Shown here: in pieces, positions 31,187 through 41,246 of the stretch
Layout of the letters: each line of letters starts with the position of its first letter
Position numbering within the stretch: position 1 is the stretch's first letter
Assembly: GCF_014230465.1 (NCBI RefSeq)
Contig: NZ_JAAXCY010000013.1
Location: forward strand, 62,001-126,000
Reading direction: 5' to 3'
DNA from: Pseudomonas cremoris
GTDB lineage: Bacteria > Pseudomonadota > Gammaproteobacteria > Pseudomonadales > Pseudomonadaceae
DNA length: 64,000 nucleotides
Position numbers and translations under genes: made by a program
The notes under the pieces: model-generated
Seen by the model: the letters and a program-made list of their open reading frames with translations, nothing else
The model's database searches: none
What the model was told of the DNA's origin: nothing

Positions 31187-31231
31187 GGGGCTGCTACGCA
31201 GCCCAGCGCGGGGCAAGCCCGCTCACTACAA
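31187..31231. repeat. GCGGGGCAAGCCCGCTCACTAC-type repeat, single copy
   Basis: A GGGCTGC-TAC-GCAGCCC hairpin (31188-31204) leads into CCAGCGCGGGGCAAGCCCG and CTCACTACAA. The same module occurs at 57791-57833. It lies in the betB-betA gap. It is a REP-like family distinct from the main REPINs but shares the GGGCTTGC core. Confidence 0.75.
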
Positions 31232-31249
31232 CGGCGAATCCCGGAGCTG

Positions 31250-32722
31250 TTAGAACACCGAGGCGTAGTCGCCCAGCTCAACCTGTACCGATTTGATGCG
31301 GGTGAAGTTGTTCAACGAGCTGATGCCGTTCTCACGGCCAACACCCGATTGCTTGTAGCCGCCGACCGGCATCTTCGCGTCGGACTCGCCCCAGGCGTTG
31401 ATCCAGCAGATACCTGCTTCCAGTTGATGAATCACGCGGTGGGCGCGGTTCAGGTCCTTGGTCACCAGGCCAGCGGCCAGGCCGAAGTCGGTGTCGTTGG
31501 CGCGGCGGATCACTTCTTCTTCGGTCTCGTAGGTGAGGATGCTCATCACTGGGCCGAAGATTTCTTCACGCACGATGACCATGTCGTCGGTGCAGTCGGT
31601 GAACACGGTCGGGGCCACGAAGGCGCCTTTGGCGAAGTCGCCTTCGGTCAGACGCTCGCCGCCGCACAGCAGGCGTGCGCCTTGCTCTTTGCCCGTGGCG
31701 ATGTAGCCCAGCACGCTTTCCATGTGTTGGAAGCTGACCAGCGGGCCGAAGTTGGTGTTTTCGTCTTCCGGGTTGCCCACGCGAATGCGCGCAACACGCT
31801 CAACGATCTTGGCTTCGAAGGCCGCTTGCAGGTGTTTGGGCACGAACACGCGGGTGCCGTTGGTGCAGACCTGGCCGGAGCTGTAGAAGTTGGCCATCAT
31901 CGCGGTGTCGGCGGCGCGATCCAGGTCGGCGTCGTCGAAGATGATCAGCGGGGACTTGCCGCCCAGTTCCATGGTCACGTCTTTGAGCGAAGAACTCGAA
32001 GCGCTGGCCATGACTTTCTTGCCGGTGTCGGTGCCGCCGGTGAACGAGATTTTCTCGATGCGCGGGTGCTCGGTCAGCCAGGTGCCGACTTCACGGCCGC
32101 TGCCGGTCAATACGTTGAACACGCCAGGCGGTACGCCGGCTTCGGTGTAGATCTCGGCCAGTTTCAGGGTGGTCAGCGAGGTGACTTCGCTTGGCTTGAA
32201 GATCATCGCGTTACCGGCGGCCAGGGCTGGCGCGGATTTCCACAGGGCGATCTGGATCGGGTAGTTCCATGCGCCGATACCGGCGACAACGCCCAGCGGC
32301 TCGCGGCGGGTGTAGACGAACGACGTGTCGCGCAGTGGGATCTGCTCGCCTTCGATGGCCGGCACCAGGCCTGCGTAGTATTCCAGCACGTCGGCGCCAG
32401 TGACGATGTCGACGTATTTGGTTTCGGAGAACGACTTGCCGGTGTCCAGGGTTTCCAGGGCGGCCAGTTCATCGTTGCGCTCGCGCAGGATGTCGACGGC
32501 ACGACGCAGGATGCGCGAACGCTCCATGGCGGTCATGGCGGCCCAGATTTTCTGGCCTTTTTCGGCGCTGACCACGGCGCGTTCAACGTCTTCTTTAGTA
32601 GCGCGTTGTACTTGGGCGAGAACTTCACCGTTAGCCGGGTTGATGGCGTCGAAAGTGGCATCGCTGCCAGCGTCGCTGTAGCCGCCGTCAATGTAGAGTT
32701 TTTGCAGGTCGAAACGGGCCAT
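31250..32722 (-). CDS. betB: Betaine-aldehyde dehydrogenase
   Basis: An NAD(P)-dependent aldehyde dehydrogenase that turns betaine aldehyde into glycine betaine. The 490-residue protein starts [18 protein letters not shown] (an 18-codon upstream extension is not family-like). The general-base Glu is in [12 protein letters not shown] and the catalytic Cys in [25 protein letters not shown] cofactor contacts precede them. It lies 111 bases after betI and upstream of betA, the standard Pseudomonas bet order. Confidence 0.97.
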   Translation of the reverse strand: MARFDLQKLYIDGGYSDAGSDATFDAINPANGEVLAQVQRATKEDVERAVVSAEKGQKIWAAMTAMERSRILRRAVDILRERNDELAALETLDTGKSFSETKYVDIVTGADVLEYYAGLVPAIEGEQIPLRDTSFVYTRREPLGVVAGIGAWNYPIQIALWKSAPALAAGNAMIFKPSEVTSLTTLKLAEIYTEAGVPPGVFNVLTGSGREVGTWLTEHPRIEKISFTGGTDTGKKVMASASSSSLKDVTMELGGKSPLIIFDDADLDRAADTAMMANFYSSGQVCTNGTRVFVPKHLQAAFEAKIVERVARIRVGNPEDENTNFGPLVSFQHMESVLGYIATGKEQGARLLCGGERLTEGDFAKGAFVAPTVFTDCTDDMVIVREEIFGPVMSILTYETEEEVIRRANDTDFGLAAGLVTKDLNRAHRVIHQLEAGICWINAWGESDAKMPVGGYKQSGVGRENGISSLNNFTRIKSVQVELGDYASVF

Positions 32723-32833
32723 AAAGTCCTCGCAAGTGCATAAGTGGTTGGCGTTAACCGCCGAACAGTGGGCCATAAGGGTGTGGCAACACTGAGCGAC
32801 AGCAGTTCAGGGGTTGAGCGGTTTATGTGTGCT

Positions 32834-33427
32834 CTAACTCACCTGCTTGGCCAATTGGAAATCCATGTATTCGTAAGCGATCCGTTGCGCCTGCGCCGTG
32901 TCGAAAGCGTCTCCCGACAGGGCGCCGCGCAACCATAAACCGTCGATCAGGGCCGCCAGGCCTCGGGCTGCTTTGCGTGCGTGCGGCAGCGGCAGCACTC
33001 GGCGGAACTGGCAGCACAGGTTGGAATACAGACGTTGATCGTTGATCCGCTGCAACCGGTGCAATGACGGGTGATGCATGCTGGTGGCCCAGAAGGCCAG
33101 CCAGGTTTTCATAGCCGGGCCGTTGACCTGGCTGGCGTCGAAGTTGCCCTCGATGATCACCTGAAGGTGTGCACGTGGGCTGTCGTCCGTAAGGGCCAGC
33201 CTGCGTTCGTGGACGTTCTCGATCAGCACATTCATCAAGTACCGCATGGTCGCTGCGATCAGGCCGTTCTTGTCCTGAAAGTAGTGACTGATGATGCCGT
33301 TCGAGACGCCGGCCAAACGGGCGATCAGCGCAATGCTGGCATCTCCCATTCCGACCTGATCGATGGCCGTCAAAGTGGCTTCGATCAATTGCTGGCGGCG
33401 TATGGGTTGCATACCGACCTTGGGCAT
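32834..33427 (-). CDS. betI: TetR-family repressor of choline genes
   Basis: A 197-residue TetR protein that represses bet genes and is released by choline. The helix-turn-helix is [21 protein letters not shown] (about 29-49) and the N-terminus [19 protein letters not shown] is the conserved BetI start. The perfect 20-bp palindrome at 33498-33517, 70 bases upstream, is its probable operator, shared with betT. Confidence 0.96.
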   Translation of the reverse strand: MPKVGMQPIRRQQLIEATLTAIDQVGMGDASIALIARLAGVSNGIISHYFQDKNGLIAATMRYLMNVLIENVHERRLALTDDSPRAHLQVIIEGNFDASQVNGPAMKTWLAFWATSMHHPSLHRLQRINDQRLYSNLCCQFRRVLPLPHARKAARGLAALIDGLWLRGALSGDAFDTAQAQRIAYEYMDFQLAKQVS

Positions 33428-33497
33428 GTAGCACCTCTCCTTAGGCCTGCCGACAGGCGATGAACGTCCGTCGGCTTGATGGCCAGTCTATTTTGTT

Positions 33498-33517
33498 TTG
33501 ATTGAACGTTCAATCAA
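33498..33517. promoter_or_regulatory. Probable BetI operator
   Basis: A perfect 20-bp palindrome with arms TTGATTGAAC and GTTCAATCAA in the 323-base gap between divergent betI and betT. Its position and symmetry fit a TetR-family site controlling both directions. The rest of the gap shows no gene. Confidence 0.85.
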
Positions 33518-33750
33518 CAAAGAATAAGATCTGCGACAAATGGTCGCTGCCTACAGATGTTTCCTACCTGGGAGCCGCGACAAATGACACCTGCAAAAAC
33601 CCTTGAAACGCCCTATCTACTGGTTCGGTAGGGGTGCAAGGTTTTTCGGGGTGTCTTTATAACACCCGTCCGTCGCCTGCCCATAAAGCGATGTCCCGGG
33701 ATAACCGCTGCCTTGTGTTTCTCTCTCGCACTGCCCGGAGCATCTGCGCC

Positions 33751-35742
33751 ATGAGTTCTGCCTCTCTTATAAAGACCCCGCCAGAAAAGGTGCGGGTCAA
33801 CGGTTGGGTGTTCTACACCTCCACCGCGTTGATTCTGTTGTTGACTGCCATCCTGATCATCGCCCCGCAGGAGGCCGGGCGCATGCTCGGCGTCGCACAG
33901 GCGTGGCTTTCGAAAAGCTTCGGCTGGTACTACATGGTGGTCATCGCCGCCTACCTCGTGTTCGTGGTAGGCCTGGCGTTTTCCTCGTACGGCAAGCTGA
34001 AACTGGGCAGTAAGGACGACACCCCGGACTTCAGCTACGGCGCCTGGGCCGGCATGCTGTTCTCGTCGGGCATCGGTATCTCGCTGTTGTACTTCGGTGC
34101 ATCCGAACCGTTGGACCACTACTTCAACCCGCCTGAAGGCGCAGCCGCCAGCAATGGCGCCGCCCGTCAGGCGCTGCAACTGACCTTCCTGCACTGGGGC
34201 CTGCACGGCTGGGCGATCTACGCCCTGGTCGGCCTGGCCGTGGCGTACTTTGCGTACCGTCATAACCAGCCGCTGGCCTTGCGTTCGGCGCTGTACCCGC
34301 TGGTGGGCGAGCGTTGGGTAAAGGGCGCGGCCGGCCACGCGGTAGACGGTTTTGGCATGTTCGTAACCCTGCTCGGCTTGGTGACGAACCTGGGGATTGG
34401 TTCGATGCAAGTGTCGTCCGGGTTGGAAAACCTGTTCGGCATGGAGCACAGCAACACCAACCTGCTGATCGTGATCATCGTGATGAGCACCGTGGCAACC
34501 ATCGCTGCCGTGTCGGGTGTGGAGAACGGCATTCGCCGTCTGTCCAACCTCAATATCGTGCTGTTCAGCGGCCTGCTGATCTTTGTGTTGTTGTTTGGCC
34601 CGACCCTGCACTTGCTCAACGGCTTCGTGCAGAACATCGGCGACTACATGAACGGCCTGGTGCTGAAAACCTTCGACCTGTATGTGTACGAAGGCGACGC
34701 CGACAAGACCGAACGCTGGATGGGCCTGTGGACCCTGTTCTACTGGGCATGGTGGATTTCCTGGGCCCCATTCGTCGGCATGTTCATCGCGCGGATTTCC
34801 CGTGGTCGCACCGTGCGTGAACTGGTGGCAGGCGTGCTGTTGATTCCGCTGGGCTTCACCCTGGCGTGGCTGTCGATCTTCGGCAACTCCGCCCTGGACC
34901 TGGTGCTCAACCACGGTGCGGTGGAGTTGGGCAAGACGGCGCTGGAACAACCGTCGATGGCCATCTACCAACTGCTCGAGCATTACCCAGCGTCGAAAAT
35001 CGTCATCGGTGTGTCGATCTTTGTGGGCTTCGTGCTGTTCCTGACCCCGGCGGATTCCGGCGCAGTGATGATGGCCAACCTTTCCTGCAAAGGCGGCAAC
35101 GTGGACGAAGATGCGCCGCATTGGCTGCGGATCTTCTGGTCGGCGGTGATCACCCTGGTGACCATCGGCCTGCTGTTTGCCGGCAACTTCGAAGCCATGC
35201 AAACCATGGTGGTGCTGGCGGGACTGCCGTTCTCGGTGGTGTTGATCTTCTTCATGTTCGGTTTGCACAAGGCGATGCGCCAAGACGTGGCCATCGAACA
35301 GGAGCAGGCGCAACTGGCCGAGCGTGGCCGTCGTGGTTTCAGCGAGCGCTTGACCGCGCTGGACCTGCAACCGAGCCAGGGCACGGTGCAGCGTTTCATG
35401 GACAAGCACGTAACGCCGGCGTTGGAAGAGGCGGCTGTTGCGCTGCGTGACCAAGGGCTGGAAGTGCAGACCTTGCTCGGCAAATCCAAGCGCTGCATCG
35501 GTGTGCGCATCGAGATGGAAGAGGGCAACCCGTTTGTCTACGAAGTGAGCCTGGATGCTTACTCGTCGGCACCGACTGACCTGCCCGAGGAAGAGCGCAC
35601 CCGTTACTACCGGGCCGAGGTCTACCTGCACAACGGTCCTCAGGAATACGACCTGATGGGCTTTGCCCAGGAACAGATCACCCGGGACGTGCTCGATCAG
35701 TTTGAAAGCCATCGGCAGCTCCTTGGCCGGGTCTATAGCTGA
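33751..35742 (+). CDS. betT: Choline transporter, BCCT family
   Basis: A 663-residue proton- or sodium-coupled choline importer. It has 12 membrane segments (about 20-510), the BCCT motifs GIGISLLYFGASEPLDHY and WTLFYWAWWISWAPFVG, then MFIARISRGRT. A cytoplasmic C-terminal tail of about 150 residues follows, of the kind linked to osmotic control in BetT proteins. The start MSSASLIKTPPEKVRVNGW after CGGAG is preferred to the ATG 39 codons upstream, which has no hydrophobic or family match. Synteny with betI suggests the P. aeruginosa BetT1 type. Confidence 0.94.
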   Translation: MSSASLIKTPPEKVRVNGWVFYTSTALILLLTAILIIAPQEAGRMLGVAQAWLSKSFGWYYMVVIAAYLVFVVGLAFSSYGKLKLGSKDDTPDFSYGAWAGMLFSSGIGISLLYFGASEPLDHYFNPPEGAAASNGAARQALQLTFLHWGLHGWAIYALVGLAVAYFAYRHNQPLALRSALYPLVGERWVKGAAGHAVDGFGMFVTLLGLVTNLGIGSMQVSSGLENLFGMEHSNTNLLIVIIVMSTVATIAAVSGVENGIRRLSNLNIVLFSGLLIFVLLFGPTLHLLNGFVQNIGDYMNGLVLKTFDLYVYEGDADKTERWMGLWTLFYWAWWISWAPFVGMFIARISRGRTVRELVAGVLLIPLGFTLAWLSIFGNSALDLVLNHGAVELGKTALEQPSMAIYQLLEHYPASKIVIGVSIFVGFVLFLTPADSGAVMMANLSCKGGNVDEDAPHWLRIFWSAVITLVTIGLLFAGNFEAMQTMVVLAGLPFSVVLIFFMFGLHKAMRQDVAIEQEQAQLAERGRRGFSERLTALDLQPSQGTVQRFMDKHVTPALEEAAVALRDQGLEVQTLLGKSKRCIGVRIEMEEGNPFVYEVSLDAYSSAPTDLPEEERTRYYRAEVYLHNGPQEYDLMGFAQEQITRDVLDQFESHRQLLGRVYS

Positions 35743-35784
35743 TAGTTGAAGCCTGGCAGTGTCCTCACTGACACTGCTGGGTCT

Positions 35785-35879
35785 AAATGTGGGAGCGGGC
35801 TTGCTCGCGAATGCGGTGGATCAGTTACAGATGTGCTGACTGATACACCGCATTCGCGAGCAAGCCCGCTCCCACATTT
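35785..35879. repeat. REPIN
   Basis: Inverted AAATGTGGGAGCGGGCTTGC...GCATTCGCGAGCAAGCCCG arms between the convergent betT and cbcV genes. It may also serve as a transcript-end hairpin. Confidence 0.9.
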
Positions 35880-35894
35880 GTTTTGCGGTGTTAC

Positions 35895-37073
35895 TTAACC
35901 CAGGTTTTTGCCTAAAAGGGCGTGGTACAACTCGCTATCCCCCAAGATCCCCACCACCTGGTTGTTGTCATGCAACACCAACTTATTCCCGGTGTGATAA
36001 CGAATCTGCAACGCATCACGCATGCCGATATTCGAATCCACCAGCGTCGGTAACCGGCCCAAACCTTCCACCGCTTGTCCCGGTGCCCAGTTCTGCAAGT
36101 TCATCACTGCTCCATTCTGGCGAGCACCCTTGATGGTGTTGCCTTCGGCCAGGTCCAGCCACGAGTCGCCACCCGGGTCCAGGCACACCGAACCGTTGAC
36201 GCGCTTGCAGTTGTCCAGGGTGCGCATCAGGCTACGGCCGCACAGTACGTTCAGCGGGTTGGTGTGGGCGACGAAAGTGCGCACGTAGTCGTCCGCCGGG
36301 TTCAGCACGATCTCTTCCGGCACGCTGTACTGGATGATCTTGCCGTCTTTCATGATTGCGATACGGCTGCCCAGCTTGAGCGCTTCATCAAGGTCGTGGC
36401 TCACGAACACGATGGTCTTGCTCAGCTTGCGTTGCAGCTCCAGCAACTCGTCCTGCAGGCCTTGGCGGATCAGCGGGTCGAGGGCCGAGAAGGGTTCGTC
36501 CATCAGCAAAATGTCGGCGTCCATCGCCAGCGCACGGGCCAGGCCGACACGCTGCTGCATGCCGCCGGACAGCTCGTCGGGCTTCTTGTTACGCCATTGG
36601 GTCAGGCCCACCAGCTCAAGCTTTTCATCCACCAGCTTGCGGCGGTCTTTCTCCGGGCGGCCCTGCATCTCCAGGCCGAAGCTGATGTTTTCGCGCACCG
36701 TCAGCCACGGCATCAGGGCGAACTTCTGGAACACCATGGCGATACGCTTGGTGCGCATCATTTTCAGCTCGGCGGGCGTGCAGGACGCGATGTCGATCTG
36801 GCGACCTTCATGCTCCACAAACAGCTGGCCACGGCTGACGGTGTTGAGACCGTTGATGCAACGCAGCAAGCTCGACTTGCCGGAGCCCGACAGGCCCATC
36901 AGCACGCAGATCTCGCCTTTCTCGATATCCAGGCTGGCTTTTTCAACGCCGACAATCTGCCCGGTCTTTTTCAGGATCTCGTTACGGCTCATGCCCTGGT
37001 CCAGCAGCTTGAGCGCTTCGCGTGGGTCTTTGGAGAAGATCACGTCGACCTTGTCGAATCGGATAATGCTCAT
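35895..37073 (-). CDS. cbcV: Quaternary-amine ABC transporter ATP-binding protein
   Basis: A 392-residue ATPase of the ProV/OpuA type. Walker A is GLSGSGKSSLLR, the signature LSGGMQQRVGLARAL, and Walker B DILLMDEP with the switch SHDLDEALKLG. A C-terminal CBS-type regulatory half (MRDALQIRYHTGNKLVLHDN) follows. It powers uptake of choline, glycine betaine and carnitine with CbcW and CbcX. Its ATG overlaps the cbcW stop by four bases (ATGA). Confidence 0.95.
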   Translation of the reverse strand: MSIIRFDKVDVIFSKDPREALKLLDQGMSRNEILKKTGQIVGVEKASLDIEKGEICVLMGLSGSGKSSLLRCINGLNTVSRGQLFVEHEGRQIDIASCTPAELKMMRTKRIAMVFQKFALMPWLTVRENISFGLEMQGRPEKDRRKLVDEKLELVGLTQWRNKKPDELSGGMQQRVGLARALAMDADILLMDEPFSALDPLIRQGLQDELLELQRKLSKTIVFVSHDLDEALKLGSRIAIMKDGKIIQYSVPEEIVLNPADDYVRTFVAHTNPLNVLCGRSLMRTLDNCKRVNGSVCLDPGGDSWLDLAEGNTIKGARQNGAVMNLQNWAPGQAVEGLGRLPTLVDSNIGMRDALQIRYHTGNKLVLHDNNQVVGILGDSELYHALLGKNLG

Positions 37074-37915
37074 GCATCACCCCCTACTTTGGCGTCGGGT
37101 TGTTTGCAGATGCGGTCGAGCATGATGGCCAGCAAGACGATTGCTAGGCCCGCTTCAAAGCCCAGGGCAATGTCAGCCGTGTTGAGCGCGTTGACCACTG
37201 GCTTGCCGAGGCCGTCGGCGCCCACCAGGGCCGCGATCACCACCATCGACAGCGACAGCATGATGCATTGGGTAATACCGGCAGCGATGCTCGGCATGGC
37301 GTGGGGCAGTTCAATGCGCGAGAGCAACTGACGGCGCGAGCAGCCAAAGGCTTTGCCGGCGTCGAGCAGCTCTTGGGGAACGTCACGGATACCCAGGTAG
37401 GTCAGGCGGATCGGCGCGGCAATCGCGAACACCACCGTGGAAATCAACCCAGGCACCACACCCAGCCCGAAGAGGGTCAGGGTAGGGATGAGGTAGACGA
37501 ATGTCGGTACGGTCTGCATCAGATCGAGCACCGGCCGCATCATGGTGTAGAACAACGGTTTGTGCGCGGCAACAATGCCCAGCGGCACACCGATGACCAC
37601 GCAGACCAGGGTGGCGAACAGCACTTGCGCCAGGGTCTCCATGGTTTCCTGCCAGTACCCCAGGTTCAGGATCAGCAGGAAGGAGGCGATGACAAACACG
37701 GTCAGGCCCCATTTGCGTTGAATAAAGTGAGCCAGCAGCGCAATCAGACCGATCAATGCCAGCGGATTGAACCAGGTCAGCGCGAACGTCACGCCGTGGA
37801 TCATCGTTTCCAGGGTCGATGCGATTGCGTCGAAGTAGTTGGCGCCGTGTTGGGTCAACCATTCGACGAAGGCAGCGATGTACTGGCCTAGTGGGATTTT
37901 CTGTTCAGTCAGCAT
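37070..37915 (-). CDS. cbcW: Quaternary-amine ABC transporter permease
   Basis: A 281-residue permease with at least six membrane segments, starting MLTEQKIPLGQYIAAFVEWL. An ATG six codons upstream is also possible and neither has a clear ribosome site. The EAA loop region is ELLDAGKAFGCSRRQLLSRI-LP. It forms the channel of the CbcXWV transporter. It overlaps cbcV by four bases and lies 68 bases after cbcX. Confidence 0.94.
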   Translation of the reverse strand: MLTEQKIPLGQYIAAFVEWLTQHGANYFDAIASTLETMIHGVTFALTWFNPLALIGLIALLAHFIQRKWGLTVFVIASFLLILNLGYWQETMETLAQVLFATLVCVVIGVPLGIVAAHKPLFYTMMRPVLDLMQTVPTFVYLIPTLTLFGLGVVPGLISTVVFAIAAPIRLTYLGIRDVPQELLDAGKAFGCSRRQLLSRIELPHAMPSIAAGITQCIMLSLSMVVIAALVGADGLGKPVVNALNTADIALGFEAGLAIVLLAIMLDRICKQPDAKVGGDA

Positions 37916-37983
37916 GGTAGTGAATGTCCACATGCGAAGAGGGAAAACATCCCGGGGCAGCGCACCGCCCCGGGGACAACGGA

Positions 37984-38931
37984 TTACTTGGCGAGGTAGG
38001 CTTTTACGGCGTCCAGTCCAGGTTTGCCATCAACGGTGGTGACACCGGCGAGCCAGGTGTCGAGCACTTGCGGGTTGGCCTTGAGCCACGCCTTGGCGGC
38101 GACGTCAGGCTTCTGTTTGTCGTCCAGGACCTTACCCATCAGGGTGCTTTCCATGTTCAGGGTGAACGACAGGTTTTTCAGCAGTTGGCCAACGTTGCTG
38201 CACTCTTGCGTGTAGCCCTTGCGCACGTTGGTATAGATGGTGGCCTGGCCGTAGTTGGGGCCAAACGAATCGTCACCCCCGGTCAGGTACTTCATCTTGA
38301 AGCGGGTGTTCATCGGATGCGGTTCCCAGCCGAGGAACACGATGGCCTGGTCGCGCTTGGAGGCGCGTTCCACCTGCGAGAGCATCCCGGCTTCGCTGGA
38401 TTCGACCACCTTGAAGCCAGCGGTTTTCAGGCCGAAGGCGTCTTTGTCGATGAGGGTCTGGATGGTGCGGTTGCCGTCGTTACCCGGCTCGATACCGTAG
38501 ATCTTGCCGCCCAGTTCGTCCTTGAATTTCGCGATATCGGCGAAGTCTTTAAGGCCTTTGTTGTACAGCGCTTCAGGGACCGCCAGGGTGTACTTGGCGT
38601 TCTCCAGGTTGGCGCGTACGGTTTCCACGGTGCCGGCATCACGGTACTGCTTGATGTCGTTTTCCATGGTCGGCATCCAGTTGCCGAGGAAGATGTCCAT
38701 GTTCTTGCCGTCGGCCAGGGACTTGTAAGTCACCGGTACCGAAATCATCGTGGTGCGTGGCTTGTAGCCCAGGCCCTTGAGGACTTCGCTGGTGGTCGCG
38801 GTAGTGACGGTGATGTCGGTCCAGCCGACATCGGAGAAGTTGACGGTCTGACATTGTGCCGGTTCTGCAGCGTTCGCCAGGACTGGCAGACTCAGCATGG
38901 CGGCCAACAACAACGAGGGTGAACCTTTCAT
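37984..38931 (-). CDS. cbcX: Choline/betaine-binding periplasmic protein
   Basis: A 315-residue periplasmic binding protein of the ProX/OpuAC family. The signal peptide MKGSPSLLLAAMLSLPVLANA is followed by the mature N-terminus AEPAQCQTVNFSDVGWTDI. Aromatic cage regions (FLGNWMPTMEND, FLGWEPHPMN) are visible and GGKIYGIEPG is shared with CaiX. The start at 38931 (RBS AGGAG within ACAGGAGTC) is preferred to an upstream in-frame ATG. It is the first gene of cbcXWV and is preceded by candidate GbdR direct repeats. Confidence 0.94.
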   Translation of the reverse strand: MKGSPSLLLAAMLSLPVLANAAEPAQCQTVNFSDVGWTDITVTTATTSEVLKGLGYKPRTTMISVPVTYKSLADGKNMDIFLGNWMPTMENDIKQYRDAGTVETVRANLENAKYTLAVPEALYNKGLKDFADIAKFKDELGGKIYGIEPGNDGNRTIQTLIDKDAFGLKTAGFKVVESSEAGMLSQVERASKRDQAIVFLGWEPHPMNTRFKMKYLTGGDDSFGPNYGQATIYTNVRKGYTQECSNVGQLLKNLSFTLNMESTLMGKVLDDKQKPDVAAKAWLKANPQVLDTWLAGVTTVDGKPGLDAVKAYLAK

Positions 38932-39346
38932 AGGGGTAGACTCCTGTGTTTTTTCTGGCGGCATTCGCCGCGCTTTATAAGTGTTGCGGTTGGAGTGTGC
39001 GACGACAGCTCTGGCACGGTGCCTTGCAAACGAGTCGAGACTGATCATGTACCAGTGAAAATCTGACGCCTACAGGGGGCGTCGTATCCAGTACAGGGAT
39101 GGTCGTATCCAGTGTCGGTGACGTCGCTTACAGATTTTTCCAAAGGCAAAACTGCAGTTTTTACCCATCTGCACCGCTAAAAACGGCCAAAACGCCCGTT
39201 CATACGGCAGCGGCGTTAGTGAGCATGGTTACGTCGGTGTGAGACGCCGTGATGGCAGATAAAAGGCTGATGATGCCGCCATCTGGGCGATCTGAGCGTA
39301 GCACCTCGTTCAAGCCTGGCCGTGCTTATCGAGGAGTTCTACCGCA
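38932..39346. other. Divergent intergenic region between cbcX and sdaB
   Basis: This 415-base gap holds no gene. It carries exact 12-base direct repeats (see 39081-39113) and several further GTCG-containing words near 39114-39135. A TGGCAC...TTGCA pair at 39012-39028 resembles a sigma-54 promoter but has one base too many between the elements. Confidence 0.6.
39081..39113. promoter_or_regulatory. Direct repeat of GTCGTATCCAGT, candidate GbdR (AraC-type) site
   Basis: GTCGTATCCAGT occurs at 39081-39092 and again at 39102-39113, exactly 21 bases apart, two DNA turns. AraC-family regulators bind such same-face direct repeats. It lies 150 bases upstream of cbcX. The gbcB upstream region has a related pair (59352-59385). 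Confidence 0.6.
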
Positions 39347-40723
39347 ATGGCTATCAGCGTTTTCGACCTGTTCAAGATCGGCATCGGGCCTTCGAGTTCT
39401 CACACCGTCGGCCCCATGCGCGCCGCGGCGTTGTTCGTCCAAGGTTTACGTGAACGTGAGTTGTTGGAACAAGTGCGGCGCGTCGAAGTTCAGCTTTACG
39501 GCTCGCTGTCGGCCACCGGCATCGGTCACGGCAGCGACACCGCGACCATCATGGGCCTGATGGGCGAGTGGCCGGACGCAATCGATCCGTCGCAAATCGG
39601 CCTGCGTATTCACACGCTGCGCGAGACCGACACATTGCTGTTGGATGGGCGTTTGCCGGTGCCGTTTGTATGGGCACGGGACATGCGTCTGCTCGACGAA
39701 AACCTGCCGTTTCACCCCAACGCGATGACCCTGGTGGTGTTCGACGATAACGGCGAACTGCACCGCGACACCTACTATTCGGTGGGCGGTGGTTTTGTGG
39801 TGGATGAAGCCCAGGCGCAAAGCGGCGTGGCCGATATGGACCGCACCGTATTGCCCTATGATTTTTCCAGCGCGGTGGAGCTTCTGCAGTTGTGCAAGAC
39901 CCACAACCTGCGCGTCGCCGAGTTGATGCTGGCCAATGAAAAGGTCTGGCGCAGCGAAGAGGAAATCCGCAGCGGCCTGATGAAACTCTGGCACGCCATG
40001 CAAGACTGCGTGGAGCAGGGTCTCAAGCACGAAGGCATCCTGCCCGGAGGCCTGAATGTAAGGCGCCGCGCCGCCAAGTTGCATCGCAGCTTGCAGGAAC
40101 TGAACAAACCCAATGTGATCGGCTCGACCTTGAGCGCCATGGAATGGGTCAACCTGTTCGCCCTGGCGGTCAACGAAGAAAACGCCGCGGGTGGGCGCAT
40201 GGTCACAGCGCCTACCAACGGTGCGGCGGGGATTATTCCGGCGGTGCTGCATTACTTCATGAAGTTCAGCGAAGAAGTCACCGAGGCCAACGTCGTCGAC
40301 TATCTGCTCGGTGCGGCGGCGGTGGGCATCCTGTGCAAGAAGAACGCCTCTATCTCCGGTGCCGAAGTAGGCTGCCAGGGTGAAGTGGGTTCGGCCTGCG
40401 CCATGGCCGCTGCTGGCTTGGCCGAGATCCTCGGCGCCACGCCGGAACAACTGTGCAACGCCGCCGAGATCGGCCTGGAGCATAACCTGGGTCTCACCTG
40501 CGACCCGGTGGGCGGGTTGGTGCAAGTGCCGTGCATCGAGCGCAACGCGATTGCGGCGGTGAAGGCGATCAACGCGGCGCAGATGGCGCTACGCGGCGAT
40601 GGCCAGCATTTCATCTCCCTGGACCGGGTGATCCGCACCATGCGCGATACCGGCGCGGATATGCACGACAAATACAAAGAGACATCGCGGGGCGGGTTGG
40701 CGGTCAGTGCGGTCGAGTGTTGA
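39347..40723 (+). CDS. sdaB: L-serine dehydratase (ammonia-lyase)
   Basis: Converts serine to pyruvate and ammonia, the final step in feeding methylamine-derived glycine and serine into central metabolism. The 458-residue single-chain enzyme has the start [20 protein letters not shown], the SSSHTVGPM beta-domain motif and [12 protein letters not shown]. The Fe-S cysteines are in [19 protein letters not shown] and [18 protein letters not shown] good GAGGAG ribosome site precedes it. In P. aeruginosa sdaB holds the same place between cbcXWV and gbdR. Confidence 0.95.
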   Translation: MAISVFDLFKIGIGPSSSHTVGPMRAAALFVQGLRERELLEQVRRVEVQLYGSLSATGIGHGSDTATIMGLMGEWPDAIDPSQIGLRIHTLRETDTLLLDGRLPVPFVWARDMRLLDENLPFHPNAMTLVVFDDNGELHRDTYYSVGGGFVVDEAQAQSGVADMDRTVLPYDFSSAVELLQLCKTHNLRVAELMLANEKVWRSEEEIRSGLMKLWHAMQDCVEQGLKHEGILPGGLNVRRRAAKLHRSLQELNKPNVIGSTLSAMEWVNLFALAVNEENAAGGRMVTAPTNGAAGIIPAVLHYFMKFSEEVTEANVVDYLLGAAAVGILCKKNASISGAEVGCQGEVGSACAMAAAGLAEILGATPEQLCNAAEIGLEHNLGLTCDPVGGLVQVPCIERNAIAAVKAINAAQMALRGDGQHFISLDRVIRTMRDTGADMHDKYKETSRGGLAVSAVEC

Positions 40724-40736
40724 GACCGAGTCGCCT

Positions 40737-40826
40737 GCATTCGCGAGCAAGCCCGCTCCCACACTTGACCGCGTACATCCTGAAGAAACACGGTCGAATG
40801 TGGGAGCGGGCTTGCTCGCGAATGCG
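40737..40826. repeat. REPIN
   Basis: Inverted GCATTCGCGAGCAAGCCCG...CTCCCAC and GTGGGAGCGGGCTTGC arms just past the sdaB stop, in the 523-base gap before gbdR. The rest of the gap up to 41132 shows nothing I can name. Confidence 0.9.
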
Positions 40827-41132
40827 GTAGTCCAGACAACACTGCTCACAAAGTGAACGCTCAAGCCAAAAGCGCCACCTTTTAGCGCGTCGCAAATAGA
40901 TAAGTAGCTTGCGAACGATTTCCCGCCCAACCACCCGTCACCTGTGCCAGCGGTGACAGACTTCTCCTACGCCCCCAAAGCGCCTTCCCACAAGTGCTAC
41001 CGATCTGCTCACACCCCTTGAACAGGGCTATTCCTACGTCCATTTCCCGGCATATCCCGTACTTCCCGCGCGGGCTTATATAGACGCGTCATAAGGTCGT
41101 TTTTAGGAGTTATTGGACGGCCATTCAATTTT

Positions 41133-41148
41133 AGGCATGGCATTTGCT
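41133..41148 (+). promoter_or_regulatory. Candidate sigma-54 (-24/-12) promoter of gbdR
   Basis: AGGCATGGCATTTGCT matches the sigma-54 consensus TGGCAYG-N4-TTGCW at 15 of 16 scored places, with the exact GG-to-GC spacing of 12. It lies about 100 bases upstream of gbdR on the same strand. gbdR transcription in P. aeruginosa is reported to depend on RpoN with NtrC/CbrB. I did not identify the activator sites. Confidence 0.65.
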
Positions 41149-41246
41149 CTATCAATTTCAAAGCCTCTCGCCTTGCTAGGATGAAGAGCGCAATAACAAG
41201 AGCCTCGCCTGAGGCCATCACCCGCTTTGTGTGAGGAGATACCGCG

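Noticed and set aside
33613..35712. 699-codon open frame antisense to betT
   Set aside because: It is a shadow of betT, rich in His, Gln and Arg with no domain.
39012..39028. TGGCACG...CTTGCA, sigma-54-like element before sdaB
   Set aside because: The spacing between GG and GC is 13, not 12, so it does not fit a functional -24/-12 promoter.
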